DNA of 64,000 bases from Nitrosomonadales bacterium. Lineage in GTDB: Bacteria; Pseudomonadota; Gammaproteobacteria; Burkholderiales; Gallionellaceae. The notes under the pieces were generated by a model. The model made no database searches, was not told the origin of the DNA, and saw nothing but the letters and a program-made list of their open reading frames with translations. Each line of letters starts with the position of its first letter. Within the stretch, counting starts at the first letter, position 1. The stretch is from NCBI GenBank assembly GCA_016208015.1, contig JACQYW010000003.1, positions 40,217 through 104,216 of the forward strand, in the 5' to 3' direction. Both the position numbers and the translations under genes were made by a program. Of this stretch, positions 1 to 8,107 are shown piece after piece.

Positions 1-1037
1 CGATACAACTGGACGATGCCGGGCTGCACCGGCAACTGACCGACAGGGTGGTCATGGTGACGGGTGCGGGCGGATCGATCGGCTCGGAGTTGTGCCGCCA
101 GATCGCGCGTTTTGCGCCCAGAAAACTGGTGCTGTACGACGCCGGCGAGCTGGCGCTGTACAGCATCGAGCAGGAACTCAACATCAAATTCCCGCAACTC
201 GACATCGTCTATCTGGCGGGCGACGTGAAGGATGATGTGCGCTTGGAACAGGTCTTCGGCGAATACAAGCCGACCTCCGTGTTCCATGCCGCCGCGTACA
301 AACATGTGCCGCTGATGGAGCGTCTCAACACCTGGCAGGCGGTGCGCAACAACGTGTTCGGCACCTGGCGCGTGGCGGCCTGCGCACAGCGGCACGGCGT
401 GGAGAAGTTCGTGCTGATCTCCACCGACAAGGCGGTGAACCCGACCAACGTTATGGGGACCACCAAACGACTGGCGGAGATCATCTGCCAGGGGCTGCAA
501 AAGCCGGACGGCACTCGCTTCGTCATCGTGCGTTTCGGCAACGTGCTCGGCAGCAACGGCAGCGTGATCCCCAAGTTCCGCGAGCAGATCGCCAACGGCG
601 GACCGGTCACGGTGACGCATCCCGAGATCACGCGCTTCTTCATGTCCATCCCCGAGGCCGCGCAACTGGTGATGCAGGCCGGCAACATGGGCAAGGGCGG
701 CGAGATCTTCGTGCTCGACATGGGCGAGCCGGTGAAGATCGTCGATCTGGCGAAGGACCTGATCCGCCTTTCCGGCATGAGCGAGGACGATATCAGGATC
801 GAATTCACCGGCCTGCGTCCGGGCGAGAAATTGTACGAAGAGCTGCTGGCCGACGACGAGAGCACCCTGCCGACCCCGCACCCGAAATTGCGCATCGCAA
901 AGGCCCGTCCGGTGGAGAATTCGGAGTTGCAGGCACTGCAGACGTGGGTGGCGACGGAGACGATACTGCCGGATGAGGCGGTGCGCAAAGGCATGCAGCA
1001 ATGGGTGCCGGAATACACGCCGGACACGCGCTTATGA
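1..1037 (+). CDS. Nucleotide-sugar 4,6-dehydratase, WbpM/CapD/FlaA1 type (5' partial)
   Basis: The reading frame is open to the left edge (frame starting at base 3), so only the C-terminal half or so is present; the N-terminal membrane region of the family would lie upstream. The visible part begins just before the Rossmann glycine motif (VTGAGGSIGSE) and continues with STDKAVNP and an MGTTK motif, in which Met replaces the usual SDR catalytic Tyr, as is typical of the WbpM/PglF class. The family makes 4-keto-6-deoxy UDP sugars for O-antigen, capsule or glycoprotein glycans. The stop overlaps the next start (ATGA), so it is translationally coupled to the O-antigen ligase gene. The exact sugar product cannot be told. 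Confidence 0.9.
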   Translation, partial: IQLDDAGLHRQLTDRVVMVTGAGGSIGSELCRQIARFAPRKLVLYDAGELALYSIEQELNIKFPQLDIVYLAGDVKDDVRLEQVFGEYKPTSVFHAAAYKHVPLMERLNTWQAVRNNVFGTWRVAACAQRHGVEKFVLISTDKAVNPTNVMGTTKRLAEIICQGLQKPDGTRFVIVRFGNVLGSNGSVIPKFREQIANGGPVTVTHPEITRFFMSIPEAAQLVMQAGNMGKGGEIFVLDMGEPVKIVDLAKDLIRLSGMSEDDIRIEFTGLRPGEKLYEELLADDESTLPTPHPKLRIAKARPVENSELQALQTWVATETILPDEAVRKGMQQWVPEYTPDTRL

Positions 1038-2299
1038 GTACATCGTTCGACATTCCGCTGTTGCAGCGCAAGACACTCACCCCGCTGCAATGGTGCGCCA
1101 TTCTGATCGGTCTGTCCGTACCCATCTCCGTTGCACTGGATAACGTGCTGCTGGCGCTGGTGTTGCTGGGCGCTCTGTTCAGTCTCGGCAGCATCGTGCG
1201 TGTCGCGGTGGCGCAACCGGTGGCGCGCGCTGCGGTGCTGCTCTTTGCCGTGTTGTTCGTCGCGATGTTCTACGGCGCGACACCGCTGAAGACGGCTTTT
1301 GACACTTTGGGTAAATACGTCGACCTGTTGTTCGTCCCCGTCTTCATGTTTCTGTTTTCGAACGACGCGGTCCGGCGCAAGGCGCGTTATGCCTTTCTGG
1401 CCGCCATGGCGATCACTCTGGTCCTGTCGTGTCTGGTAGGTCTCGGGATACTGCCGTTGATGTACGACTGGATGAGCGTCTTCGCCAGCCGGGACAATCC
1501 CGTCATCTTCCATAGCCATATCACCCAGAACAGCATGATGGCATTCGCGATCTTCCTGGCGTTGCTCGAATGGCGCGAGGCTGAGACACGCCTGCAGCGT
1601 TTTGCCTGGGGCGCATTTGCCTTGCTCGGCATGGCCAATGTGCTGTTCATGGTGCAGGGCCGGACCGGCTATCTGATCCTGCTGGTGCTGCTGGGCTGGT
1701 TCGTCTGGATCAGTCTGTCGCGATACATGCATCGTCGCGGACGCAACTGGGGCTGGCGGCAGGGCGCACTCCTCGCGCTGGCCGTTCCGTTCGTCGCCTA
1801 CGCTGCCTACCAGGGCTCTGCCCGCCTGCATGACCGGGTGACCCAGGTCGTGGCGGAATACGAGGCTTGGACACCGGATCACGGCAGGCTCACTTCCACC
1901 GGGCAGCGTCTTGATTTCTACTCCAACACTTTCCGCATCGTGCAGGATAACGCGTTGCTCGGCGTCGGCACCGGCGGCTTCCCGGCGGCTTTTGCGAAAC
2001 AGATCGAAGGCAAGGAAGTGAAGGAGACACAGAACCCGCATAACGAATTCCTGATGATCGCGGCGCAGACCGGAGTGGTCGGTCTGGTGATCCTGCTGTA
2101 TCTGTTCTATACGCAATGGCGCTCCGCGCCCTTCCTGCAAAGCTCGTATGAACAGGATGCCGCACGCGGGATGGTGCTCGCCTTTCTGGTGAATTGCATG
2201 CTGAACTCCGCATTGCATGACCATGCCGACGGTCTGTTCTTCGCGTTCATGACCGCTGCGCTTTTCGCCGGTCTGAAGAGAGGGGCGCAGCATGGCTGA
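1034..2299 (+). CDS. O-antigen ligase family membrane protein (Wzy/WaaL-like)
   Basis: This is a 421-residue protein with about ten hydrophobic segments and a long loop in the C-terminal half, followed by a GTGGFPAAF segment and an NPHNEF motif, the signature region of the Wzy_C/O-antigen ligase family. These inner-membrane enzymes transfer or polymerise undecaprenyl-linked glycans. The start was placed at ATG 1034, which overlaps the previous stop; an earlier in-frame start at 1001 would lie inside the dehydratase gene. It overlaps the following glycosyltransferase gene by 8 bases, so the four genes to 3850 look like one operon. Ligase and polymerase roles cannot be separated from sequence alone. 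Confidence 0.85.
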   Translation: MSTSFDIPLLQRKTLTPLQWCAILIGLSVPISVALDNVLLALVLLGALFSLGSIVRVAVAQPVARAAVLLFAVLFVAMFYGATPLKTAFDTLGKYVDLLFVPVFMFLFSNDAVRRKARYAFLAAMAITLVLSCLVGLGILPLMYDWMSVFASRDNPVIFHSHITQNSMMAFAIFLALLEWREAETRLQRFAWGAFALLGMANVLFMVQGRTGYLILLVLLGWFVWISLSRYMHRRGRNWGWRQGALLALAVPFVAYAAYQGSARLHDRVTQVVAEYEAWTPDHGRLTSTGQRLDFYSNTFRIVQDNALLGVGTGGFPAAFAKQIEGKEVKETQNPHNEFLMIAAQTGVVGLVILLYLFYTQWRSAPFLQSSYEQDAARGMVLAFLVNCMLNSALHDHADGLFFAFMTAALFAGLKRGAQHG

Positions 2300-3044
2300 G
2301 CTATCCGTCATCCTCATCACCAAGAACGAAGCGGTGAACATCCGCGCCTGCATCGAATCGGTGGCGTGGGCGGACGAGATCATCGTGGTCGATTCGGGCA
2401 GCACGGACGATACCGTGGCGATCTGCAAGGAGCTGGGCGCGCAGGCCCATGTTCACGACTGGCCGGGTTTCGGCGTGCAGAAGAACCGTGCCCTGGGCTA
2501 TGCGACGAAAGAATGGGTGTTGTCGCTGGACGCGGACGAGCGCGTGACGCCGGAACTGCGCGCCGGAATCGAGGCTATCCTCCAGTCAGGACAAACCCCG
2601 GACGCTTATCTGGTGCCGCGCTTGTCCAACTACTGCGGCCGCTTCATGCGCCATTCCGGCTGGTATCCCGATCTGCTGCCGCGCCTGTTCAAGCGCGGCA
2701 AGGCGCGTTTCAGCGACGATCTGGTGCATGAACGGCTGATCGTCGAAGGCAGCACGGGACAGCTGGCGGGGTTGCTGCTGCATTATGCTTTCGACGACAT
2801 GGAAGAGGTGCTGCACAAGGTCAACCAGTATTCCACTGCGGGTGCCGCGATGATGCACAAGCGGGGTCGCAAGGCCTCGCTCTCCGGCGCAGTGGTGCGC
2901 GGACTGTGGAGTTTCTTCCGCACTTACATTCTCCGCGGCGGCATCCTCGACGGGCGCGAAGGCTTCATGCTCGCCGTCTCCAATGCCGAGGGCACTTATT
3001 ACCGTTATCTCAAGCTGATGCTGTTGAACAAAAATCAGAAATGA
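2292..3044 (+). CDS. Family 2 glycosyltransferase, LPS-core type (WaaE/KdtX-like)
   Basis: This 250-residue cytosolic GT-A protein opens with LSVILITKNEAVNIRACIES and has VDSGSTDDT and SLDADERV, which hold the nucleotide-sugar and metal-binding aspartates of GT2. Length and sequence resemble WaaE/KdtX enzymes, which add a beta-1,4-glucose to inner-core heptose. It is coupled upstream to the O-antigen ligase and downstream by an ATGA overlap, which fits a lipopolysaccharide-core job. Acceptor and donor remain inferred. Confidence 0.85.
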   Translation: MAELSVILITKNEAVNIRACIESVAWADEIIVVDSGSTDDTVAICKELGAQAHVHDWPGFGVQKNRALGYATKEWVLSLDADERVTPELRAGIEAILQSGQTPDAYLVPRLSNYCGRFMRHSGWYPDLLPRLFKRGKARFSDDLVHERLIVEGSTGQLAGLLLHYAFDDMEEVLHKVNQYSTAGAAMMHKRGRKASLSGAVVRGLWSFFRTYILRGGILDGREGFMLAVSNAEGTYYRYLKLMLLNKNQK

Positions 3045-3850
3045 AGATCGCCGTCATTGTCACAACCTATAATCGTCAGGATGCGCTGGCCGCCGTGCTG
3101 GAAGGTTATCTCGCGCAGAGCGACCGTGCTTTCGAGGTGCTGGTGGCGGATGACGGCTCCACGCCGGACACCGCCGGGGTCGTGAAGACCTATCAGGCAC
3201 GTGCTCCGTTTCCCATCACGCATGTGTGGCAGGAAGACATCGGCTTCCGCGCCGCCGCCATCCGCAACCGCGCGCTGGCCGTGACCACGGCGGACTACGT
3301 CATCTTCACCGACGGTGATTGCATCCCGCCGGTCGACTTCGTCGCACAACAAAGGAAACTGAGTGAACCGGGTTGCTTCCTGTCCGGCAACCGCCTGCTG
3401 CTTTCGCAGGCGTTCACCGCGCAACTGCTAAAAGAAATGATCCCCGTGCATCTCTGGAGTTTCGGCGATTGGTTGCGTGCCTACCGGCAGGGTCATATCT
3501 CGCGGCTGCTGCCGTTGCTGCGTATGCCTGACTCGGCCTTTCGCAAAGTCTCCCCACGACGCTGGCAGGGCGCGAAGACCTGCAATCTCTCCGCGTTTCG
3601 AGCAGACCTGCTCAACGTGAACGGCCTGGACGAGAGTTACACCGGCTGGGGGCAGGAGGATTCCGACCTCGTTGTGCGCCTGATCCGCGCGGGCCTCATC
3701 AACAAGAGTGCGCGTTTTTCCGCACCGGTGCTGCACCTGTGGCACAAGGAGAACGACCGCTCGCATCTCGAAGAGAACAAGCGCCGCCTGCAGCAGGTGC
3801 TGACCGCTACCCACATCCGCGCAATCAAGGGTGTCGATCAGTATTTATGA
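3041..3850 (+). CDS. Family 2 glycosyltransferase with galactosyltransferase-type C-terminus
   Basis: This is a 269-residue protein. The N-terminus has a GT2 fold (IAVIVTTYNRQDAL, ADDGSTPDT, FTDGDCIPP) and the C-terminus carries the GWGQEDSDLVVRL motif of the glycosyltransferase family 7/27 C-terminal domain, where Glu and Asp bind the acceptor and metal. The start was chosen at ATG 3041, overlapping the upstream stop; a longer frame beginning near 2906 is an out-of-frame extension inside the previous gene. It is the last gene of the tightly coupled set; a repeat-containing gap of about 160 bases follows. It probably acts on the LPS core or O-unit. Confidence 0.85.
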   Translation: MKIAVIVTTYNRQDALAAVLEGYLAQSDRAFEVLVADDGSTPDTAGVVKTYQARAPFPITHVWQEDIGFRAAAIRNRALAVTTADYVIFTDGDCIPPVDFVAQQRKLSEPGCFLSGNRLLLSQAFTAQLLKEMIPVHLWSFGDWLRAYRQGHISRLLPLLRMPDSAFRKVSPRRWQGAKTCNLSAFRADLLNVNGLDESYTGWGQEDSDLVVRLIRAGLINKSARFSAPVLHLWHKENDRSHLEENKRRLQQVLTATHIRAIKGVDQYL

Positions 3851-3871
3851 ATGCGAAACAAGTATCACTAC

Positions 3872-3994
3872 CGTCATTGATGGAACAACTAGCCATTCGA
3901 CTAAGCTCGCAAGCGAGCAAGTCGCTGGTTATCCGGCGAAAGCCGGAATCCAGTGCATTTAATCAACTGGACACCGGCCTTCGCCGGTGTGACG
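3872..3994 (+). repeat. REP pair with nested 54-nt hairpin element, copy A
   Basis: Two REP/dRS3-like palindromes face each other at about 3933-3953 and 3966-3994. The left one is interrupted after CGTCATT (3872-3878) by a 54-nt insert (3879-3932) that folds into a hairpin: outer arms AACTAGC/GCTGGTT, middle CGACT/AGTCG, inner stem GCTCGC (3905-3910) with GCGAGC (3913-3918) and an AA loop. The same insert recurs at 52078 and 53150. It fills the gap between two glycosyltransferase genes; I see no gene in it. Confidence 0.85.
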
Positions 3995-4013
3995 AATTGC
4001 ATGGGGTTCGAAA

Positions 4014-5051
4014 ATGAAGATCCTGCACGTCGTGCGCCGTTACGGCCCGGTCGGCGGCATGGAACGCTACGTGTGGGAGATCACGTGCGAATTGGCCGAA
4101 CTCGGGCATGAGGTCGTGGTCATTTGCGAACGCTGCCATGCCGAGAAGCCGCAAGGCATCACCGTGCACGAACTCGGCGAGATCGCACCCAGGCCGCGTT
4201 GGCTGTCGCTGCTGCGTTTCGGCAAGCGTGTGGCGAACTGGCTGGCGCGGAACCCGCATCCGGGTTTCGTCGTGCACAGCAACGAACGTCTTGCCAACCA
4301 TGACGTCACCACCTTTCACGGCCCGCCCTTCGCCACCGTGCGCGACAAGCCCTGGTGGAAGAAGATCTCGCTGCGCATCGCGATGCAGTTCTATCTGGAG
4401 CGGCGCGAGCTGGAAACCGCGCGCTTCATCGTCCCGAATTCCATCTTCATCAGGAAACAGCTCGCGCATTACTACCCCGAGTACGCACACAAGCTGACCG
4501 ATCCCGTCGTCCCCGGCGTGGCGGCGATGCCGCAGCGCGACTGGAAGGCCGTGCCCGGTGACCGCGGCATCGTCGGCTTCGTTGGCAAGGAATGGCAGCG
4601 CAAGGGCTTGCCGCTGGCGGTCGAGATCGTTGCGCGATTGCGCCGCGAACGTCCGAATCTGGAGCTGTGGGTAGCCGGACCGAAAGCGGAAGAGGTGCAA
4701 CATCTGTTCGCCGGTTGGCAGGGTGGTTACAAATTGCTCGGCTGGCGCAGCGACACGGCGCATCTGCAACAGATCGATGTGCTGCTGCATCCCGCGCGTG
4801 CCGAGCCCTACGGCATGGTCATTACCGAAGCGATGGCGGCAGGCGCGCGCGTGGTGGTGTCCGATGTGTGCGGTGCGGTATCTGAAATAAAACCCGAGTC
4901 AGGATTGAGCGTGCCGATGGATGCGCCGATGGAGCAGTGGGTGGATGCAGTGCGCGAGCAGTTGCAGCAGATACTCCCGCCGCCGTCTTATGCGCACAAT
5001 TGGCGTAACGTGGCGCAGGAATACGAGGCGATCTACCGGCGTTGCAGCTAA
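4014..5051 (+). CDS. Family 4 (GT-B) glycosyltransferase
   Basis: A 345-residue GT-B glycosyltransferase. The N-terminus (MKILHVVRRYGPVGGMERYV) has the Gly-rich loop of GT4/WaaG-like enzymes, and the C-terminal domain has VGFVGKEWQRKGL and a nucleotide-sugar-binding region EPYGMVITEAMAAG with the conserved EX7E-like glutamates. It probably adds a hexose or heptose to lipid A core in the cytosol. It follows a repeat-filled gap, so it may be expressed apart from the upstream group. It converges with gtrA on the other strand, overlapping by 4 bases. Confidence 0.85.
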   Translation: MKILHVVRRYGPVGGMERYVWEITCELAELGHEVVVICERCHAEKPQGITVHELGEIAPRPRWLSLLRFGKRVANWLARNPHPGFVVHSNERLANHDVTTFHGPPFATVRDKPWWKKISLRIAMQFYLERRELETARFIVPNSIFIRKQLAHYYPEYAHKLTDPVVPGVAAMPQRDWKAVPGDRGIVGFVGKEWQRKGLPLAVEIVARLRRERPNLELWVAGPKAEEVQHLFAGWQGGYKLLGWRSDTAHLQQIDVLLHPARAEPYGMVITEAMAAGARVVVSDVCGAVSEIKPESGLSVPMDAPMEQWVDAVREQLQQILPPPSYAHNWRNVAQEYEAIYRRCS

Positions 5052-5431
5052 CGTTTCAGGATGAAGCGGCTGGTCAGAAAGGTGACCGGGATGGTCGCGG
5101 CGACCACGCCCAGCATCGCCAGCTCCGGCGAGATCGACATCCGGCCGACCAGCAGCCAGAGTATGGCGACCCCGAGACCGTACTGGATGACATAGACGAC
5201 CGGGAACTGCAGGAATCTGGCCAACGACATGGGTTGACGGAAGACGAAGCGGGAGTTCATCACGTACGAGAACACGATGCCGATGCAGTAGGAGAGTGTG
5301 TAGGCGTACAGATAGGGAATGAAGTCGAGTAATAGGTAATAGAGCGCATACCCAAGCAGGGTATTGCTCCCGCCGACCAGCAGAAAGCGGAAGAATTCGC
5401 TGTGGAAGCCTCTTTTGATATGCGTCTTCAC
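5048..5431 (-). CDS. gtrA: GtrA-family membrane protein
   Basis: This is a 127-residue protein with four predicted membrane segments and the typical GtrA opening EFFRFLLVGGSNTLLGYALYY; the motif NSRFVF and the closing TSRFILKR also fit. GtrA proteins are proposed flippases for undecaprenyl-phosphate-linked glucose and work with GtrB and a periplasmic glycosyltransferase. A GtrB-like gene (6490) and a GT39-like membrane enzyme (8068) lie close by. The start is GTG at 5431; no better start is visible. It lies divergent to the methyltransferase gene, with a 151-base gap holding no other gene. Confidence 0.85.
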   Translation of the reverse strand: MKTHIKRGFHSEFFRFLLVGGSNTLLGYALYYLLLDFIPYLYAYTLSYCIGIVFSYVMNSRFVFRQPMSLARFLQFPVVYVIQYGLGVAILWLLVGRMSISPELAMLGVVAATIPVTFLTSRFILKR

Positions 5432-5582
5432 CGGATGATTCGATACAATGCGTATGGGGGGCCGAATTATGCCGCAGTCGCGTAATATCGGTGGGTAGAT
5501 TTGTATATTTTGAGCAAGGCTCGAATATGAAAAGAAACCAACGGATGATTCAATCTGCTGCGCAACGTTCGGGGTGTGAGGC

Positions 5583-6479
5583 GTGAAGTTCTGTACTCAT
5601 TGTCAATGCAGTTTTTCAAATCAGGACTGGCGCTGCACGCATTGCGATTATTCGCCAAGCGAGCGTGATGGTTTTCTCACCTTTGCCCCGCAACTTGCCA
5701 CGCAGAACGACGGTTTCAATCCAAGATTCTTCCAGTTGATGGCAGAAGTTGAGTCTGTGCACTTCTGGTTTGTGTCGCGCAACCAGATACTTGGGGAGAC
5801 TTTGCGCAAGCACTTTACTGCTCCGGACAAAGTTCTGGAGATCGGTTGCGGAACAGGATTCGTGCTATCGGGTGTGCGAAAAGTTTTTCCACAGGCGGAG
5901 CTGAGCGCCAGCGATATCTTTACCGAAGGTCTGGGCTATGCCGCACAACGTGTGCCGGATGCCTTCTTGTTCCAGATGGATGCACGCTATATCCCATTCC
6001 GCGATGAATTCGACTTAATCGGTGCGTTCGATGTACTAGAGCACATCGAAGATGATGAGTCGGTGCTGGCGCAACTGTACCTGGCATGCAAATCCGGCGG
6101 CGGTGTCGCTCTGTCCGTGCCTCAACACCGCTGGATGTGGAGTCGTATGGATGATTTCGCTCATCACAAACGTCGCTACACTCGCAGCGAATTGATTGCG
6201 AAGCTGGAGCGTGCGGGATTCCGGATCGAATACGCCACCTCATTTATTTCGCTGCTGCTGCCCTTGATGCTGGCGGCACGCCTGCTACGCAAACACGCAG
6301 ACACCGAGATGAAGGACCAGATGGAGGCGGCCGGACTGTGCATCGGCAAGTTGACCAACAAGATATTGAACATGGTGATGCGGGTCGAGCGCAGTCTGCT
6401 ATACATCGGCCTGCGCTTCCCCTTCGGTGGCTCATTGTTGGTGGTCGCCAGAAAACCTGTCCATGTTGAAAGAAATTAG
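5583..6479 (+). CDS. SAM-dependent methyltransferase with N-terminal zinc ribbon
   Basis: A 298-residue protein. Residues 4-20 contain CTHCQC and CTHC pairs that look like a small zinc ribbon; the SAM-binding motif VLEIGCGTGF follows near residue 80, with FDVLEHIED as the motif around the active site. This is a class I Methyltransf_11/23-type enzyme. Its location between gtrA and gtrB suggests methylation of a glycan or lipid-linked sugar, but the substrate is not visible. It is separated by 10 bases from the gtrB-like gene and probably cotranscribed with it. Confidence 0.8.
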   Translation: MKFCTHCQCSFSNQDWRCTHCDYSPSERDGFLTFAPQLATQNDGFNPRFFQLMAEVESVHFWFVSRNQILGETLRKHFTAPDKVLEIGCGTGFVLSGVRKVFPQAELSASDIFTEGLGYAAQRVPDAFLFQMDARYIPFRDEFDLIGAFDVLEHIEDDESVLAQLYLACKSGGGVALSVPQHRWMWSRMDDFAHHKRRYTRSELIAKLERAGFRIEYATSFISLLLPLMLAARLLRKHADTEMKDQMEAAGLCIGKLTNKILNMVMRVERSLLYIGLRFPFGGSLLVVARKPVHVERN

Positions 6480-6489
6480 AAGATACTCC

Positions 6490-7434
6490 ATGAAACCAAA
6501 CCCGCCCCATATCTCCGTCGTCGTTCCCGTCTACAAGGCGGAGAACTGTCTCGATGAACTTTATCGCCGCCTCAGGCAGGCACTGGAAACCATCTCGCCG
6601 GAGTTCGAGATCGTGCTGGTCGAAGATTGCGGCGGCGACCGCTCCTGGGAGGTCATCGAACGTCTGGCCGGGCAGGATGCGCGCGTCAAAGGCATCCAGT
6701 TCAGCCGCAACTTCGGCCAGCACTACGGCATCACCGCCGGGCTGGACCATTGCAACGGCGACTGGGTGGTGGTGATGGATTGCGATCTACAGGATCGCCC
6801 CGAAGAGATACCGCGCTTGTACGCCAAGGCGTTGGAAGGCTACGACATCGTGCTGGCGCTGCGCGGTCAGCGCCAGGATTCGCTGCTGAAGCGCTTCACC
6901 TCCTGGCTGTTCTACAAGCTGTTCAGTTATCTGGCCGACATCGAATACGACGGCGAGAGTGGCAATTTCCGCATCATGTCGCGCAAGGTAGTGGAGAGCT
7001 TCCGCAAGATGCGCGAGCAGCTGCGTTTCTTCGGCGGGCTGGTGCAATGGCTGGGTTTTCCCACCACGGGTATCGAGGTGCAGCACGCCGAGCGCCACGA
7101 AGGGCAGTCCAGCTATACCTTCGCCAAGCTGTGGAAGCTGGCCACCGAGACCATCATCGCCTATTCCGACAAACCGCTGCGGCTGGCGGTGCGCTTCGGT
7201 TTTCTGATGGCGTTCTTTGCCTTCTGCTACGGGGTCTATACGCTGATACGCGCGATGCTCTTCGATATTCCGATCATGGGCTGGAGCAGCCTGATCGTTT
7301 CGCTGTATTTCATCGGGGGCGTCATCATCGCCCTGCTCGGCATCCTTGGTATCTATCTGGGCAAGACCTTCGACGAGAGCAAGAAGCGCCCACTCTATAT
7401 CGTCAGACGGGCGACGTTCGATGAGCATGATTAA
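6490..7434 (+). CDS. gtrB: Polyprenyl-phosphate glycosyltransferase (GtrB/ArnC-like)
   Basis: This 314-residue protein has a GT2 catalytic domain (ISVVVPVYKAENCLDELYRR, VMDCDLQDRPEE, which is the ArnC/DPM-type D-x-D-L-Q-D motif) and ends in two membrane helices (about residues 235-290) as in GtrB and ArnC. It would load a sugar onto undecaprenyl phosphate at the inner membrane. The start was set at ATG 6490; an in-frame ATG at 6463 lies inside the methyltransferase gene. It overlaps the acetyltransferase gene downstream. With GtrA and the GT39-like enzyme it could form a three-part glycan-modifying system. Confidence 0.82.
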   Translation: MKPNPPHISVVVPVYKAENCLDELYRRLRQALETISPEFEIVLVEDCGGDRSWEVIERLAGQDARVKGIQFSRNFGQHYGITAGLDHCNGDWVVVMDCDLQDRPEEIPRLYAKALEGYDIVLALRGQRQDSLLKRFTSWLFYKLFSYLADIEYDGESGNFRIMSRKVVESFRKMREQLRFFGGLVQWLGFPTTGIEVQHAERHEGQSSYTFAKLWKLATETIIAYSDKPLRLAVRFGFLMAFFAFCYGVYTLIRAMLFDIPIMGWSSLIVSLYFIGGVIIALLGILGIYLGKTFDESKKRPLYIVRRATFDEHD

Positions 7435-8107
7435 AGCCACGCCGTGGGACGAGGCGGCCTTCGGCATGCATACCGCCGAGGTCGTCGAATACAGTGAAGC
7501 GGCCCTGCGCGAGGCCGCGCAGACGCCGGGTCATTACACCATCAAGGTCGATCCGCTGGCCGACAAGCAATTGCTGCACAAATATGGTTTCTATTATTGC
7601 GACACCCTGCTCGAACCGTATTGCACGGCACAGAAACTGCAGCAGCTGTCACAACCGGAAGCGACAGTTTCCAAACAGGCGGAATGGGAGGGATTGCTGG
7701 CGATCTGCCACGGCGCTTTTGCGCACGGGCGTTTCCATCGCGACTTCAACCTGGATCAGGCACGTGCCGACCTGCGCTACGACAACTGGCTGCGCCAGCT
7801 CTACGACAAGGGTGCGGTGTACGGTCTGTACTGGAACAGGGAACTGGCCGGATTCATCGCCCATGCCGACAACAATCTGGTATTGCATGCGGTCGCTGCA
7901 TCGCAGCGCGGCAAGGGCAGGGCGAAATACTGGTGGAGTGCGGTGAGTGGTGAATTGCTGGCGGCGGGTCATGCCGAAGTGAAGAGCTCGATCTCCGCCG
8001 CCAACCTGGCCGTGCTCAATCTGTACGCCTCACTCGGGTTTTCGTTTCGCCATCCGCTTGATGTCTATCACTGCCTGGTGCAGGCCGCACCGCGGCAAAG
8101 CAGGTAA
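7421..8107 (+). CDS. wecD: GNAT acetyltransferase, WecD-like (dTDP-Fuc4N acetyltransferase)
   Basis: A 228-residue GNAT-fold protein: FHRDFNLDQARADLRYDNW resembles the WecD region before the acetyl-CoA site, RGKGRAKYW is the pyrophosphate-binding loop, and AANLAVLNLYASLGF is the usual C-terminal GNAT helix. WecD acetylates dTDP-4-amino-4,6-dideoxygalactose, the product of WecE, and a clear wecE lies 1.4 kb away, which supports the assignment. The start at 7421 overlaps the gtrB stop; ATG 7427 is an alternative. The 3' end overlaps the convergent GT39-like gene by 40 bases. The function is inferred from family and neighbourhood. Confidence 0.7.
   Translation: MSMIKATPWDEAAFGMHTAEVVEYSEAALREAAQTPGHYTIKVDPLADKQLLHKYGFYYCDTLLEPYCTAQKLQQLSQPEATVSKQAEWEGLLAICHGAFAHGRFHRDFNLDQARADLRYDNWLRQLYDKGAVYGLYWNRELAGFIAHADNNLVLHAVAASQRGKGRAKYWWSAVSGELLAAGHAEVKSSISAANLAVLNLYASLGFSFRHPLDVYHCLVQAAPRQSR

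Noticed and set aside
209..2428. Long open frame on the minus strand (739 codons)
   Set aside because: It lies antisense to the dehydratase, O-antigen ligase and glycosyltransferase genes, all with clear family motifs; its translation is low-complexity and His/Arg/Gln-rich, typical of an antisense frame in GC-rich DNA.
3739..4017. Open frame crossing repeat copy A
   Set aside because: It joins an out-of-frame glycosyltransferase end to the REP region; the similar frame at 52058-52258 is also repeat DNA.
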